Shown here one piece after another: positions 44,143 through 55,304 of a DNA stretch of 64,000 nt. The translations under genes were made by a program, and so were the position numbers. Origin of the DNA: Catonia carolina (lineage: Eukaryota; Arthropoda; Insecta; Hemiptera; Achilidae). Numbering within the stretch: position 1 is the first letter of the stretch; each line of letters starts with the position of its first letter. The stretch lies in contig JAQMRL010000021.1 in the NCBI GenBank assembly GCA_035578175.1, forward strand, positions 2,428,323 to 2,492,322. Reading direction: 5' to 3'. The notes under the pieces are model-generated. The model searched no databases and had not been told where the DNA came from. It saw only the letters and a program-made list of their open reading frames with translations.

Positions 44143-44529
44143 GTCTTCTTCTCCTTCTCCTTCTCCACCTCCTCCTCCTCCTCCTCCTCATCATCCTTTC
44201 CTCCTCCTACTTCTTCTTCGCCTTCTACTTCTTCATCTTCTCATTCTTCTTCGCCTCCTCCTCCTCCTCCTCCTCCTCCTACTTCTTCTTCTTCTTCTCC
44301 TTCTTCGCCTCCTCCTCCTCCTTCTACTTCTTCTTCTCCTCCTCCTCATCCTTCTACTTCTTCTTCGCCAACTACTTTTACTTCTTCTTCTTCTACTTCT
44401 CCTCCTCCTTCTACTTCTTCTTCGCCTTCTACTTCTTCTTCTTCTCCTACTTCTTCTTCTCCGCCTCCTCCTCATCCTTCTTCTTCTCCTTCTCCGCCAC
44501 CTCCTCCTACTCCTCCTCCTCCTCATCCT
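44143..44529. repeat. Imperfect (CTT/CTC)n polypyrimidine tract
   Basis: About 390 bp of CTT, CTC and occasional CAT, CGC and TAC triplets. All pyrimidine-rich on plus, so all three frames are open for long stretches (poly-Leu, poly-Ser, and poly-Arg on minus). It ends exactly where HINE sequence begins (TTTTTGCGCTAAAACGC). Confidence 0.95.
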
Positions 44530-44892
44530 TTTTGCGCTAAAACGCATATTAAAGGCGCAAAAGTGAAAACTTATACGAATAAACTACTACTTCCGGTAAA
44601 CCGATTTTGATGAAAATGTTCGTGTCGGGTCCGGTAGTGGTATGTAACTTAAGTTTCAAGTTTCAAGATCGTACGATGTTCCGTTCTTGAGATATTTTGT
44701 TCACACACACACACACGCGCGCGCGCGCACGCACACGCACACACACACACCACACACAGACCATTCGCTAAAAAAACATGTTTTTTGGGTTCAGGGGGTC
44801 TGAAAACGTGTAGATCCGGTGAAAACTCGATTCTCAAAATCGACATGAGAACAATACTTTCCTTTCTTTTATACTCATATAGGCAAGAGAAA
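44530..44892 (-). mobile_element. HINE copy, 5' half only
   Basis: Starts in the first module and lacks the block around GGCGCCATGTTTGCTG. CA/CG tract 44702-44758. 5' end GGCAAGAGAAAAT. Confidence 0.85.
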
Positions 44893-45208
44893 ATAAAAAT
44901 ATTAAAAACTTAAATTGCAATTTCTCGAAAACAAATGTTTCTCAAACTTCATTTTTTAAATTCTGTAACTTTTTCATAAAAATAAAGGTAAAAAATGTAA
45001 AAATATCGTAGTTTTCAGCATTAAATTCTCTGTAAGAAAAACTCATAACCTCACCATTGACTCGAATGTAGGCTAAAATCAATCATTAATTTTGTGGTTA
45101 TATCAGTAGGTGATAAAACGAGGGCTTACAACTAATTACACAGCGCTTTACGCGCAAAAATAAATTAATTTTTGGATACAGCACACAAAAAAGTATCGAT
45201 TACAAAAA
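44893..45208. other. AT-rich spacer
   Basis: No gene or repeat recognised. Confidence 0.45.
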
Positions 45209-46154
45209 AATTTGGTGTGAAACACTCACACGACTTTCCCTTGCCAATGCAAATAATGACCAATATAACGTAACATTAGTAATATAACATTAGAAATATC
45301 CATAAAAACTAACCTCAAAAAACATAACCTTATTTTAATCATGACTGAAAGACGCAAAATGAAAATCAACCTCAGTTTTCCTTAAAAATACGGAAAATCA
45401 CTTTTTCACGCTAAACGCTCTGTAGAGAAAAATGCTACCAATAAAATTTGTAGATCTTTTAATTTCCGATAAATTTGATTGTATACACTTTTGTCGTTAA
45501 GTGCATACTAAGGCCGAAATCTTAAAAAAATCGATTTTTCACACGTTTTCGTGAGAAACAAAAAAAAAGAAAATCGCTAATTACCGCTAAACTTAGCGTT
45601 ATACAAAAAAAAATATTAGACATATAAGTTGTAGACCTTTAAATTCTCTACAAATTTTATTATATAAATTTTTACGAATAAATGCATATTAAAGCCGCAA
45701 TCTTAAAAAAAAACTGTTTTACTTGAAAACAGCCTCACCGAGAATTTCAGCAAACATGACGCCTACCCTATCTTGTAGAGCATAAAAAGTTAGAAAATTA
45801 GGCGATTTTATAAAAAATCGTAGGACCAGTTTTTGAGAAAATCGCAAAAAAGTGAAAAATTACACGAATAAACTACTACTTCCGGTTGACCGATTTTGAT
45901 GAAAATGTTCGTGTCGGGTCCGGTAGTGGTATGTGACTTAAGTTTCAAGTTCGTACGATGTTCCGTTCTTGAGATATTCTGTTCACACACACAGACACAC
46001 ACACACACACACACACACAGACCAATCGCTAAAAACATATTTTTTTGGGTTCAGGGGGTCTGAAAACGTGTAGATCCGGTGAAAACTCGATTGCGAAAAA
46101 TCGACATGAAAACAATACTTTCCTTCCTATATAATCATATAGGAAAGAAAAAGT
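45209..46154 (-). mobile_element. HINE copy, unit 1 of a three-unit array
   Basis: 3' end TTTGGTGTGAAACACTCAC, complete body, CA tract 45985-46018, 5' end AGGAAAGAAAAAGT. Confidence 0.9.
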
Positions 46155-46382
46155 AAAAAAGTGTTGCAATCGGCCTATAACTCCCTAAATTACCATTTTG
46201 TTAATAATTTTAATAATTAATTTAGCCTTTTTAATTTAACGGCTCTCGAAAAGAACAGGCTGTCACATATTTTTGTAAACTTGGGTTTTGCTGCCGTCTG
46301 TTGGTTAATTCTATAAACTATTTTGTCATCTAATCATATTTTGTAAATAAAGGTTATGTCCAATGTAATAATTTAAAAAAAA
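46155..46382 (-). repeat. Array flank, copy 1 (short)
   Basis: GTGTTGCAATCGGCCTATAA through GTCCAATGTAATAATTTAAA, then directly the next HINE 3' end. It matches the first 225 bp of the flanks at 47555 and 48823. Confidence 0.9.
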
Positions 46383-47393
46383 TCTGGTGTGAAACACTCA
46401 CACAACTTTCTCTTGCTAATGCAAATAATTAATTATAAACCTAACATTATTACTAAAATATTAGAAATAAACAAAAACTAACCTCAAAAACATAACCTTA
46501 TTTTAATCATGAGTGAATGATGCAAAATGAAAATCGAACTCTATTTGGCTTAAAAAAAAACCGAAAATCACACTTTCACGCTAAACTAGGCTCTGTACAA
46601 ACAAATGCTTTAAATAAAAGTTGTAAATAATTTAATTTCCTATCAATTTTATTATATACACTTTTGTCGTAAAATGCATACTAAGACCGAAATCTTAAAG
46701 AAATAGATTTTTTACACGTTTTCGTGAGAAAAAAACCAGAAAATTGCTAATTACGGCTAAACTAAGCGTCATAGCCTACAATTTTTTTTTTTTTTTTGGT
46801 TAAACGTCTGACTGTTTTGCAAATTGCTGCTAATGCAGACGGTGAAGGATGAAATGAATTTTTGTAACGTATGAAAAAATGCCATGCCCGAGTGGGATTC
46901 GAACCCAAGACCGCGTGATGAGAGGCGAGCACGTTACCAACATCGCCAACGCGGCCGGCCCAAAAGCATTATACAAAAAAAATGTTTGAAATAAAAGTTG
47001 TAGAATTTTAAATTCTCTACAACCTTTATTATATACATTTTTGCGGTAAAATGCATATTAAAGCCGTAATCTTAAAAAAACAATTTCTTTACGTAACAAC
47101 ACCCTCACCGAGAATTTCAGCCAACATGGCGCCTACCCTATCTTGTAGAGCAAAAAAAATTGAGTAAACCAGGCGATTTTTAAAAAAATCGTACGACCAG
47201 TTTTTGAGAAAATCGAAAAAACGTGAAAAATTACACGAATAAACTACTACTTCCGGTTGACCGATTTTGATGAAAATGTTCGTGTCGGGTCCGGTAGTGT
47301 ATGTAACTTAAGTTTCAAGTTTCAAGGTCGTACGATGTTTCGTTCTTGAGATATTCTGTTCACACACACACACACGCACACACACACACACTG

Positions 47394-47425
<32 letters not shown>

Positions 47426-47554
47426 CAATCGCTAAAAACATGTTTTTTGGGTTCGGGGATCTGAAAACGTGTAGATCCGGTGAAAACTCGATTTGTTAAA
47501 ATCGACATGAAAACAATACTTTCCTTCCTATATATTCATATAGGCAAGAGAAAG
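46383..47554 (-). mobile_element. HINE copy, unit 2 of the array, with a SINE-T inside
   Basis: 3' end ATCTGGTGTGAAACACTCAC, 5' end GGCAAGAGAAAGT. Interrupted at about 46782-46959. CA tract 47362-47421. Confidence 0.9.
46782..46959 (-). repeat. SINE-T inserted in HINE
   Basis: T-run, then body GGTTAAACGTCTGACTG, B box GGTTCGAATCC and head GGCCGGCCGCGTTGGCGATG on minus. The duplicated target is diverged (AAGCGTCATA / AAGCATTATA), so this copy is older than the one at 36878. Confidence 0.88.
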
Positions 47555-48152
47555 TAAAAAATTGTTGCAATCGGCCTATAACTCCCTAAATTACCATTTT
47601 GTTAATAATTTTAATAATTAATTTAGCCTTTTTAATTGAACGGCTCTCGAAAAGAACAGGCTGTCACATATTTTTGTAAAGGCGGGTTTTGGTGCCATCT
47701 GTTGGATAATTCTATGAACTATTTTATTATCTAATCGTATTTTGTAAAAATATAAAGGTTATGTCCAATGTAATAATTTAAAAATAAAGGCTTCAGGGGA
47801 ACGACATGCTTAGTACATCTTTTTCACGGATAAACCGGCTAAAATATTTTATTCTTAAATTAAACACGATTTAAAAAACGAAAATCCAACCTGTAAAACA
47901 AACCGAAAACACTACTTAAGTAAATCCAGAAAAGATTTCTAAAAAAGACTACAAATAAAAGAAAACAAACAGTGTTTTTTATTCGTATTAAGCATTTCGC
48001 ATTTCAATTTGTTTTCATTAAATTTTTAATATCCAGATGTTATCTTAAGAAAAGTTAGTAACATTTTATAACTGTTGTTTTGTGTACGTTGATGTCGGTT
48101 ACATATTTAGCAAAATAAATAACTTTTATAAAATCCATTTTGACCTGATATA
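47555..48152 (-). repeat. Array flank, copy 2 (long)
   Basis: Same start as copy 1, extended by about 370 bp (GGCTTCAGGGGAACGACATG through CATTTTGACCTGATATACAG). Confidence 0.9.
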
Positions 48153-48822
48153 CAGAAGAAAAAACAGAAAATTGCTAATTACCACTAACGTTTTATACAA
48201 AAGTTTTACAGAAAATTGCTAATTTTACCGCTAAACGTTTTATACAAAAGTTTTACAGAAGTTTTATACAAAAAAATGTTTGAAATAAAAGTTGTAGGAT
48301 TTTTAATTCTCTTCATGTTTTATTATATAAAGTTTTGCGCTAAAATGCATATTAAAGCCGTAATCTTAAAAAAAAATTTTTTTAGGTGAAAACAGCCTCA
48401 CCAAGAATTTCAGCAAACATGGCGCCTACCTTATCTTGTAGAGCATACAAAATTAAGTAAATAAGGCGATTTTTAAAAAAATCGTAAGACCAGTTTTTGA
48501 GAAAATCGCAAAAAAGTGAAAAATTACACCAATAAACTACTACTTCCGGTTCACAGATTTTGATGAAAATGTTCGTGTCGGGTCCGGTAGTGGTATGCAA
48601 CTTATGTTTCAAGTTTCAAGACCGTACGATGTTCCGTTCATGAGATATTCTGTTCACACACACACGCGCGCACGCACGCACACACACACACCAATCGCTA
48701 AAAACTTTTTTTTTGGGTTCAGGGGTCTGAAAACGTGTAGATCCGGCGAAAACTCGATTTCGAAAAATCGACATGAAAACAATACTTTCCTTCCTATATA
48801 TTCATATAGGAAAGAGAAAATA
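48153..48822 (-). mobile_element. HINE copy, unit 3 of the array, 3' third missing
   Basis: Joined to flank copy 2 inside the first module through GAAAAAACAGAAAATTGC. A short internal tandem repeat (CAAAAGTTTTACAGAA) lies near 48190-48275. CA/CG tract 48655-48690. 5' end AGGAAAGAGAAAAT. Confidence 0.88.
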
Positions 48823-49425
48823 AAAAAGTGTTGCAATCGGCCTATAACTCCCTAAAATACCAAATTGTTAATATATAGCCCTTTTAATTGAAAGGCTCTC
48901 GAAAAGAACAGGCTGTCACATTTTTGTAAACACGGGTTTTGCTGCCATCTGTAGGATAATTCTATAAACTATTTTATCATCTAATCGTATTCTGTAAATA
49001 AAGGTTATGTCCAATGTAATAATTTAAAAATAAAGGCTTCAGGGGAACGACATGCTTAGTACATCTTTTTTACTGATAAACCGGCTAAAATACAGCTAAA
49101 ATATTTTATTCTTAAATTAAACACGATTTAAAAAACGAAAATCCAACCTGTAAAACAAACCGAAAACACTACTTAAGTAAATCCAGAAAAGATTTCTAAA
49201 AAAGACTACAAATAAAACAAAAAAAGTTTTTTTATATTCGTATTAAGCATTTCGCATTTCAATTTATTTTCATTAAATTTTTAATATCCAGATGTTATCT
49301 TAAGAAAAATTAGTAACATTAAAATTATAACAGTTGTTTTGTGTACCTTGATGTCGGTTACATATTTAGCAAAATAAATAACTTTTATAAAATTCATTTT
49401 GACCTGATATATAGGAGAAAAAACA
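48823..49425 (-). repeat. Array flank, copy 3 (long)
   Basis: Matches copy 2 to its end (GACCTGATATATAGGAGAAA). Beyond that point copy 2 enters HINE and copy 3 enters unrelated sequence. Confidence 0.9.
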
Positions 49426-50023
49426 GACCGATTCAAAGAACTGTGAGCCTATTTCCCCTGTATTTTTTTTTGTAGTATGGAAAGTTTTATCATTTTTGTA
49501 ACTTCTAAAAATCGTTTCCTGAAAAATTTGTTAAATGTGTCAAACTGTTCTTCAATTAATTGTAATGTTACTATTATAAAATTGTTTATTATTTGTTAAA
49601 CTCAGATCCTAAACTAGTCTAGATTAGGGGTTATGATACACATTTTATCTTTTTAATAACGTAAAACTAACCTGGTTTTCATCAAGAAATATCCACAAGC
49701 TAAAAAATAGTTCATATTATAATTATTACACACACTCGAACAATAATAATCGAATAAAACAAAAACCATAGTTGTAAAAAACGATAAATTCACTTTAACA
49801 AATCACCGAACTAACCCGAACAAAAAATTAACTAAAAGTGTACCTGACAAAAGTTTTACAAGTTATGTCTGCTGATTTTCAATTGTTTTGAATGCGCACG
49901 CATCAAAAAATGAACACTTGCGTTACTGTAATAATTTATTCTTCGAGAAAAATCCATGTTATTTTTTTATAAGCTAATCTTTAAAATTGTAGAATAATTT
50001 CCTTTTCCGTTTTCTTAATATAT
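49426..50023. other. AT-rich spacer
   Basis: No gene or repeat recognised. Confidence 0.45.
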
Positions 50024-50149
50024 TTTTTTGTTATTTCTCATGATATACATTTAATGTATTATTAAAAGAGATGAAGTATGAAATCGTAAAAAATCAGTAG
50101 GCCTATACGTTATCGAATAATATCACTGATCTAAAAATAATTACTCATC
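50024..50149 (+). repeat. HINE-flanking direct repeat, left copy
   Basis: TTTTTTGTTATTTCTCATGA through TATCGAATAATATCACTGAT. It recurs at 50884-51006. Confidence 0.88.
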
Positions 50150-50169
50150 AATTCCACTACATAAAAAAA

Positions 50170-50243
50170 AAATCTGGTGTGAAACACACACACGACTTCT
50201 CTTGCCAATGTAAATAAAAAACAAATAAACTATGTTGTATTAT
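50170..50243 (-). mobile_element. HINE 3' end fragment
   Basis: ATCTGGTGTGAAACACACAC, then TTCTCTTGCCAATGTAAAT, opposite in orientation to the HINE starting at 50251. A diverged parallel occurs near 23030-23120. Confidence 0.8.
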
Positions 50244-50250
50244 TATTGTT

Positions 50251-50882
50251 ACTTTCTCTTGCCTATATGAATATATAGGAAGGAAAGTATTATTTTAATG
50301 TCGACTTTTCGAAATCGATTTTTCACCGGATCTACACGTTTTCAGACCCCCTGAACCCAAAAAACATGTTTTTAGCGATTGGTCTGTGTGTGTGTGTGTA
50401 TACAAAATATCTCAAGAACGGAACATCGTACGAACTTGAAACTTGTAGAGAATTTAAAATTCTACAACTTTTATTTCAAACATTTTTTTGTATAACGCTT
50501 AGTTTAGCAGTAATTAGCGATTTTCTGTTTTTTTCTCACGAAAACGTGTGAAAAATCGATTTCTTTAAGATGTCGGCCTTAGTATGCATTTTACGACAAA
50601 AGTGTATATAATCAAATTTAAAGGAAATTAAAAGATCTACAACTTTTATACTCAGCATTTTTCTCTACAAAGCCTAGTTTAGCGTGAAAGAGTGATTTTC
50701 CGTATTTTTAAGCCAAACAGGTCAATTTTCATTTTGCGTCTTTCACTCATGATAAAAATAAGGTTATATTTTTTAAGGTTAGTTTTTTCTTTATTTGTAA
50801 TGTTTTATTACTAATGGTAGGTTATATTGTTTAAATTATTTACATTGGCAAGAGAAAGTTGTGTAATTGTTTCACACCAGAT
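50251..50882 (+). mobile_element. HINE copy with internal deletion
   Basis: Perfect 5' 13-mer, short GT tract, then a jump from GTACGAACTTGAAACTT to GTAGAGAATTTAAAATTC, removing about 300 bp. 3' 13-mer perfect. Confidence 0.9.
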
Positions 50883-50883
50883 T

Positions 50884-51006
50884 ATTTTTTGTTACTTCTC
50901 ATGATATATTTTAATGTATTATTAACAGAAATAAAGTATGAAATCGTAAAAAATCAGTATGCCTATACGTTATCGAATAATATCACTGATATAAAATATC
51001 TACTCA
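50884..51006 (+). repeat. HINE-flanking direct repeat, right copy
   Basis: TTTTTTGTTACTTCTCATGA through ATAATATCACTGATATAAAA. It starts immediately after the HINE 3' end. Confidence 0.88.
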
Positions 51007-51007
51007 A

Positions 51008-51264
51008 ATGAAAAACCTACAAATTTAATTTTAAGCATTTTTCTCAACGGAGCTTAGAGACAATTACTGATTTACTGTATTTTTAAGTCCTACTGAGGTC
51101 GATTTCATTTTACATTCTTTACTAATGATTAAACATAGATTATTTTATTGTTCATTAAAAGAACCCGTTGGATCAAAGAATGAAGTGTTAATTTTTCGGT
51201 CAGTTAAATGTACAGTAACAGACAACATGACAAGAGAAGCTTGTGTGAGTGTTTCACACCAGAT
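51008..51264 (+). mobile_element. HINE 3' part, diverged
   Basis: Second-module blocks (TTAAGCATTTTTCTCAACGG) lead to a 3' end with GTGTGAGTGTTTCACACCAG. About 80 bp near 51150-51230 does not match HINE. Confidence 0.75.
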
Positions 51265-51314
51265 TTTTTATGGTATTTCCACTGAAAAACATATAAATAC
51301 AGTAAAACCTCACT

Positions 51315-52213
51315 TCTTCTTCTGTTGGTGCCTATCCTCTGTGGATGTTGGCAATCATATTAGTCCACATGACTTTATTTACAGCTGCTCTGAATAATTG
51401 TACGCTCGTCATTCCTGTCCATTGCCTGATGTTCTTCAGCCACGACGTCCGCCGACGGCCTTGAGATCGACTACCTTCAATCTTGCCTTGCAATATAAGT
51501 TGAATTAGCTGATATTTTCTGTTTCTCAACACATGCCCTAAATAAGCCATCTTCCTGACTTTTATGTTTGGCAGGATTTCCATGGCTTTTTGCATACGTT
51601 GCAAGACGGTGTTGTTTGTGACATGGTAGGTGTACGATATCCTGAGCATTCGGCGGTTGCACCACAGTTCGAAGGCCTCGAGTCGTCTAGATGTTGCATC
51701 GGTTAGGGTCCAAGCTTCCACTCCGTACAGAAGAGTCGAAAACACATAGCATCTCAGAAATCGTGATCTTATACCAATGTTAAGGTGCATATTACACAAA
51801 ATTTTCCGGAGACGATTGAATACTGCTCTTGCCTTCTCTACGCGGCACCTAATTTCCTGCGAGTGGTCCCATTCCTTGTTTAAATTACATCCTAGATAGG
51901 CAACTTTGTGTACTATTTCAAGCGTCTCATCATTTGATGTAAATCGATGCTGTATTCCATCATTTTTGCTTACTATTAGTATTTTGGTTTTCTTGCTGTT
52001 TAACTTCATGCCGTATCGTCGACAGGTTTCCTCTACACGATTTATTAATGCTTGCAACCCCTCTGCACTATCCGCTATCAAAACCGTATCATCCGCATAC
52101 CGTAAATTGTTGATGGTTTGACCATTAATTTGTATGCCTTCTTCCATTTCGTCGATAGCTTCTCTGAACAGCATTTCCGAATACATATTGAACAAGGTCG
52201 GAACATATTGAAC
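51315..52213 (-). mobile_element. RTE-type non-LTR retrotransposon, 5'-truncated, with target duplication
   Basis: AAACCTCACT occurs at 51305-51314 and 52214-52223, inside the pogo-like terminal repeat. The 3' end carries a short (GAA)n (read on minus as CAACAGAAGAAGA), as is usual for RTE elements. Confidence 0.88.
51332..52213 (-). pseudogene. RTE-type reverse transcriptase, C-terminal part
   Basis: A continuous frame of about 290 residues. It begins within the reverse transcriptase (PTLFNMYSEMLFREAIDEM), with the catalytic YADD at residues 42-45 (NNLRYADDTVLIA). The thumb and C-terminal region follow (LRYADDT onward to YLGHVLRN). It ends in the RRRTSWLKNIRQWTG motif typical of RTE-clade and related proteins, and the stop lies 18 bp before the 3' end. 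The protein copies element RNA into DNA at a nicked target. The endonuclease and the N-terminal fingers are missing through 5' truncation. The frame is still open, suggesting a fairly recent insertion. Confidence 0.88.
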
Positions 52214-52499
52214 AAACCTCACTAATTCGGTCTAATTGGGGGGGAAGTGAAGTCCGAATTATCGCGAATATTTGTTTACATCTAAAAATTGAATAATTTG
52301 GGCAATTAAAATTAAAAAATAAACGTTACTTGTCTGAAATATCGATGTTTAATGAATTTACAGTACAGTATATTGAAAAGCATCAAAGTTAAACGTATAG
52401 AAATAAAAATATTTACGGCAGTAAAAATATTGTTAAATAATAAATGTCCAGTGTAAAATGATATTTAATTAAAACACTGTAGGCCTACTTACGTACCGA

Positions 52500-52712
52500 T
52501 TATTTGGCACTTGTTGAAGTAGAGGGTTGACAAATATCCTCAGGGATCATTTGAGGTTGCTTAGAAAAAAAACTTGTTATTTTTTTCTCTGATTCTTTGC
52601 TACACTGTATTCTTATAACTTGTTGGCGCATCTCTCTTAGGACAAGATAATAGTCATTGAATTCCGGATTGAAGTCTGCAAATTCAATAAGTTCGTCTAT
52701 GTGGTTTCTCAC
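52500..52712 (-). pseudogene. pogo/Tigger-like transposase, C-terminal scrap
   Basis: 70 codons reading MRNHIDELIEFADFNPEFND, later KKITSFFSKQPQMIPEDICQ, then stop. A K-I-T-x-F-F-x-K tail is common at the end of Tigger/jerky-type transposases. No CENPB or DDE domain is present, so the assignment rests on this tail and on the terminal repeats. Confidence 0.5.
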
Positions 52713-53163
52713 TTCACTAGCTTAAATTGTGGAACGTTTTCTTCTTCACTGAGTAACCAATAATGTATTACAGGATGAAACAATTTTTATTAGACAGTTA
52801 AAAGCTATTATTTTTTGAAGTAGCACTTTATTAATTTTGAACTAAAAAATTTCTAAAAAAATTATAAAAGCTGCTCTTCTTGGAGTAGTCCGAAATATCG
52901 CGAATTCCGAATTAGTGAGGTTTTACTGTACTGTTAAAATTATTAAAAACAATTGTAGATCCACAAGTTAGCTGTTGAGTAAAAGTTTTAGCACAGGTAA
53001 AAATCTCAGTTCTGTAGCTCCAGTAGTTCCTGAGAAAGAGGAACAAATGTACAAAAAATAAACATAATTTATGGTTAAACAATACAAGTTATGACGACTT
53101 ACTTGAGTTAAAATGCTGCATGATACCGAGTGCCACCATTTTCTTCCAAGGTTTCGCTTTTTT

Positions 53164-54092
53164 ACTTTCTCTTGCCCATATGAATATATAGGAAGGAAAG
53201 TATTGTTTTCATGTCGATTTTAAGAAATCGAGTTTTCACCGGATCTACACGTTTTCAGACCCCCTGAACCCAAAAAACATGTTTTAAGCGATTGGTCTGT
53301 GTGTGTGTGTGTGTGTGAACAGAATATCTCAATAACGGAACATCGTACGAACTTGAAACTTAAGTTACATACCACTACCGGACCCGACGCGAACATTTTC
53401 ATCAAAATCGGTCAACCGGAAGTAGTAGTTTATTCGTGTAATTTTTCACTTTTTTGTGATTTTCTCAAAAACTGGTCCTACGATTTTTTTAAAAATCGCC
53501 TGGTTTACTCAATTTTTTATGCTCTACAAGATAGGGTAGGCGCCATGTTTGCTGAAATTCTTGGTGAGGGTGTTTTTACGTAAAAAAGTGTTTATTTAAG
53601 ATTACGGCTTTAATATTAATTTTAGAGGAAAAATGTATATAATAAAAGTTGTAGAGAATTTGAAAACCTACAACTTTTATTTCAAGCATTTTTTTGTATA
53701 ACTCTTAGTTTAGCGGTAATTAGCGATTTTCTGTTTTTTCTCACGAAAACGTGAGAAAAATCGATTTTTTTAAGATTTCGGCCTTAGTATGCATTTTATA
53801 ATAAAATTGTATACAATCGAATTTATAGAAAATTAAAAGATCTGCAACTTTTATTTATAAAATTTTTCGGCCAATTTTTCTCTACACAGCCTAGTTTAGC
53901 GTGAAAGAGTGATTTTCCGAATTTTTAAGCCAAACCGAGTTCGATTTTCAGTTTGCGTCTTTCATTAAAATAAGGTTATGTTTATTGAGGTTAGTTTTTT
54001 TGTTTATTTCTAATGTTTTATTACTAATATTAGGTTTATTGTTAATTATTTAAATTGGCAAGATAAAGTTGTGTGAGTGTTTCACACCAGAT
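53164..54092 (+). mobile_element. HINE copy, full length
   Basis: Perfect 5' 13-mer, short GT tract (53300-53318), 3' GGCAAGATAAAGT, perfect hairpin. Confidence 0.92.
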
Positions 54093-54657
54093 TTTCTTTT
54101 CTGTTTACATATCTGAACTATTATTTTCTAAAAAACTAACATCATTCGTATTCAGTTTATATTTTATGATCGAAGTGAAACTGCTTGAACAAGTTCATCG
54201 CGAATAATACTACAGTAAAGTCAATTTCCGTTATTAACTAGTTTTTAAAATATTTTATTCGATCCCGGCATTTTAATACAACTAAAATTTATAATAAACT
54301 ACACAAAACAAAACTTCAAATTACTCAAAACAACTGTGTAAGCCGTATAACATAAAATAACAATTTTAACCGCGAAAAAAATGATCACACCCGCGTTTTA
54401 ATTACAACAGCTGATGTTACGCTTATTTCATAAACAGTTTAGCCAATAGAAAGGGAAAAATAAAATTTCTCTTCAAAACAAATAAAAACTGCAGCTTCAA
54501 TACTATTATCGGTTTCATAATCATAGACACCCGAGTTTGAACTCTTACATCTCCAAAACTATGAGCCGGATTTCAACATACTTAACATCAAAATTTACCT
54601 CATTTTATTCTGCGTTTACCTATAATAGTCTTATATTTTTAATGTTATTTAAAAATT
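54093..54657. other. AT-rich spacer
   Basis: No gene or repeat recognised. Confidence 0.45.
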
Positions 54658-54794
54658 GCCTGGCGTGCTGATAAGCGTACTTTTCCACTCAGTGAGGAAG
54701 GCAATTGTAAATCACTACACTCCTCGTTTTATTTAGTAAAACCTTTACAGGTTCAAACCAGCCTTTAGGCTGATGACCTAAACAACAACAACAG
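54658..54794 (+). repeat. SINE-A 3' fragment
   Basis: CTGGCGTGCTGATAAGCGTA through GATGACCTAAACAACAACA. Confidence 0.85.
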
Positions 54795-55100
54795 GCTTAA
54801 ACAAGTTTTCAGACCCCCTGAACACAAAAAACATGTTTTTAGCGATTGGTCTGTGTGAGAATATTTGTGAATATAATATCTCAATAACGGAATAGCATAC
54901 AAAGTTGAAACTTAAGTTAATTATAACTATGGGACATTTTCATAAAAAATGTTTAATTGAAAGTAATAGTTTATTCATGCGATTTTCTCAAAAACGGCTC
55001 CTAAAATTTTTATAAAAATTGCCTCATTTACTACATTTTTTATGCTCTACAAGAGAGGGTAAGTACAATCTTCTGCTGAAATTCTAGTGAGGGCCTGTGC
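54795..55100 (+). mobile_element. HINE fragment, 5' half, old
   Basis: From GTTTTCAGACCCCCTGAACA through a GT-poor tract to TTCTAGTGAGGGCCTGTG. More diverged than most copies, with no ends. Confidence 0.75.
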
Positions 55101-55304
55101 TTTCAAAAAATTTCATCTCAGTCATTATACTGCTAAGGAAGTTGTCACTGTCATTATTATAACATGTCAAAAACTCAAGTGCTTTTGTCAAAAACATGTC
55201 AAGAGCCAAAAACACGACAATAACTCAAGTGCCTGAACAATTTTTATCAAAACATTATTTCTAAGGAATTTCACTTAAATAAATAAAAAAATTAAATAAA
55301 AGTA

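Larger units (their letters stand above)
51300..52928 (-). mobile_element. pogo/Tigger-like element with an RTE insertion
   Basis: Left end CAGTAAAACCTCACT and right end AGTGAGGTTTTACTG, with TA outside both (51298-51299, 52929-52930). The inverted repeat continues past the RTE insertion (AATTCGG and ATCGCGAA blocks at 52224-52268 and 52890-52913). Without the RTE it would be about 720 bp. Confidence 0.8.

Noticed and set aside
44081..44566. 161-codon plus-strand and 104-codon minus-strand frames (poly-Leu, poly-Arg)
   Set aside because: They are translations of the CTT/CTC tract and not genes.
45209..49425. CRISPR-like array
   Set aside because: The repeats are about 1 kb with transposon ends. 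No short regularly spaced repeats or cas genes, and the DNA is eukaryotic in character.
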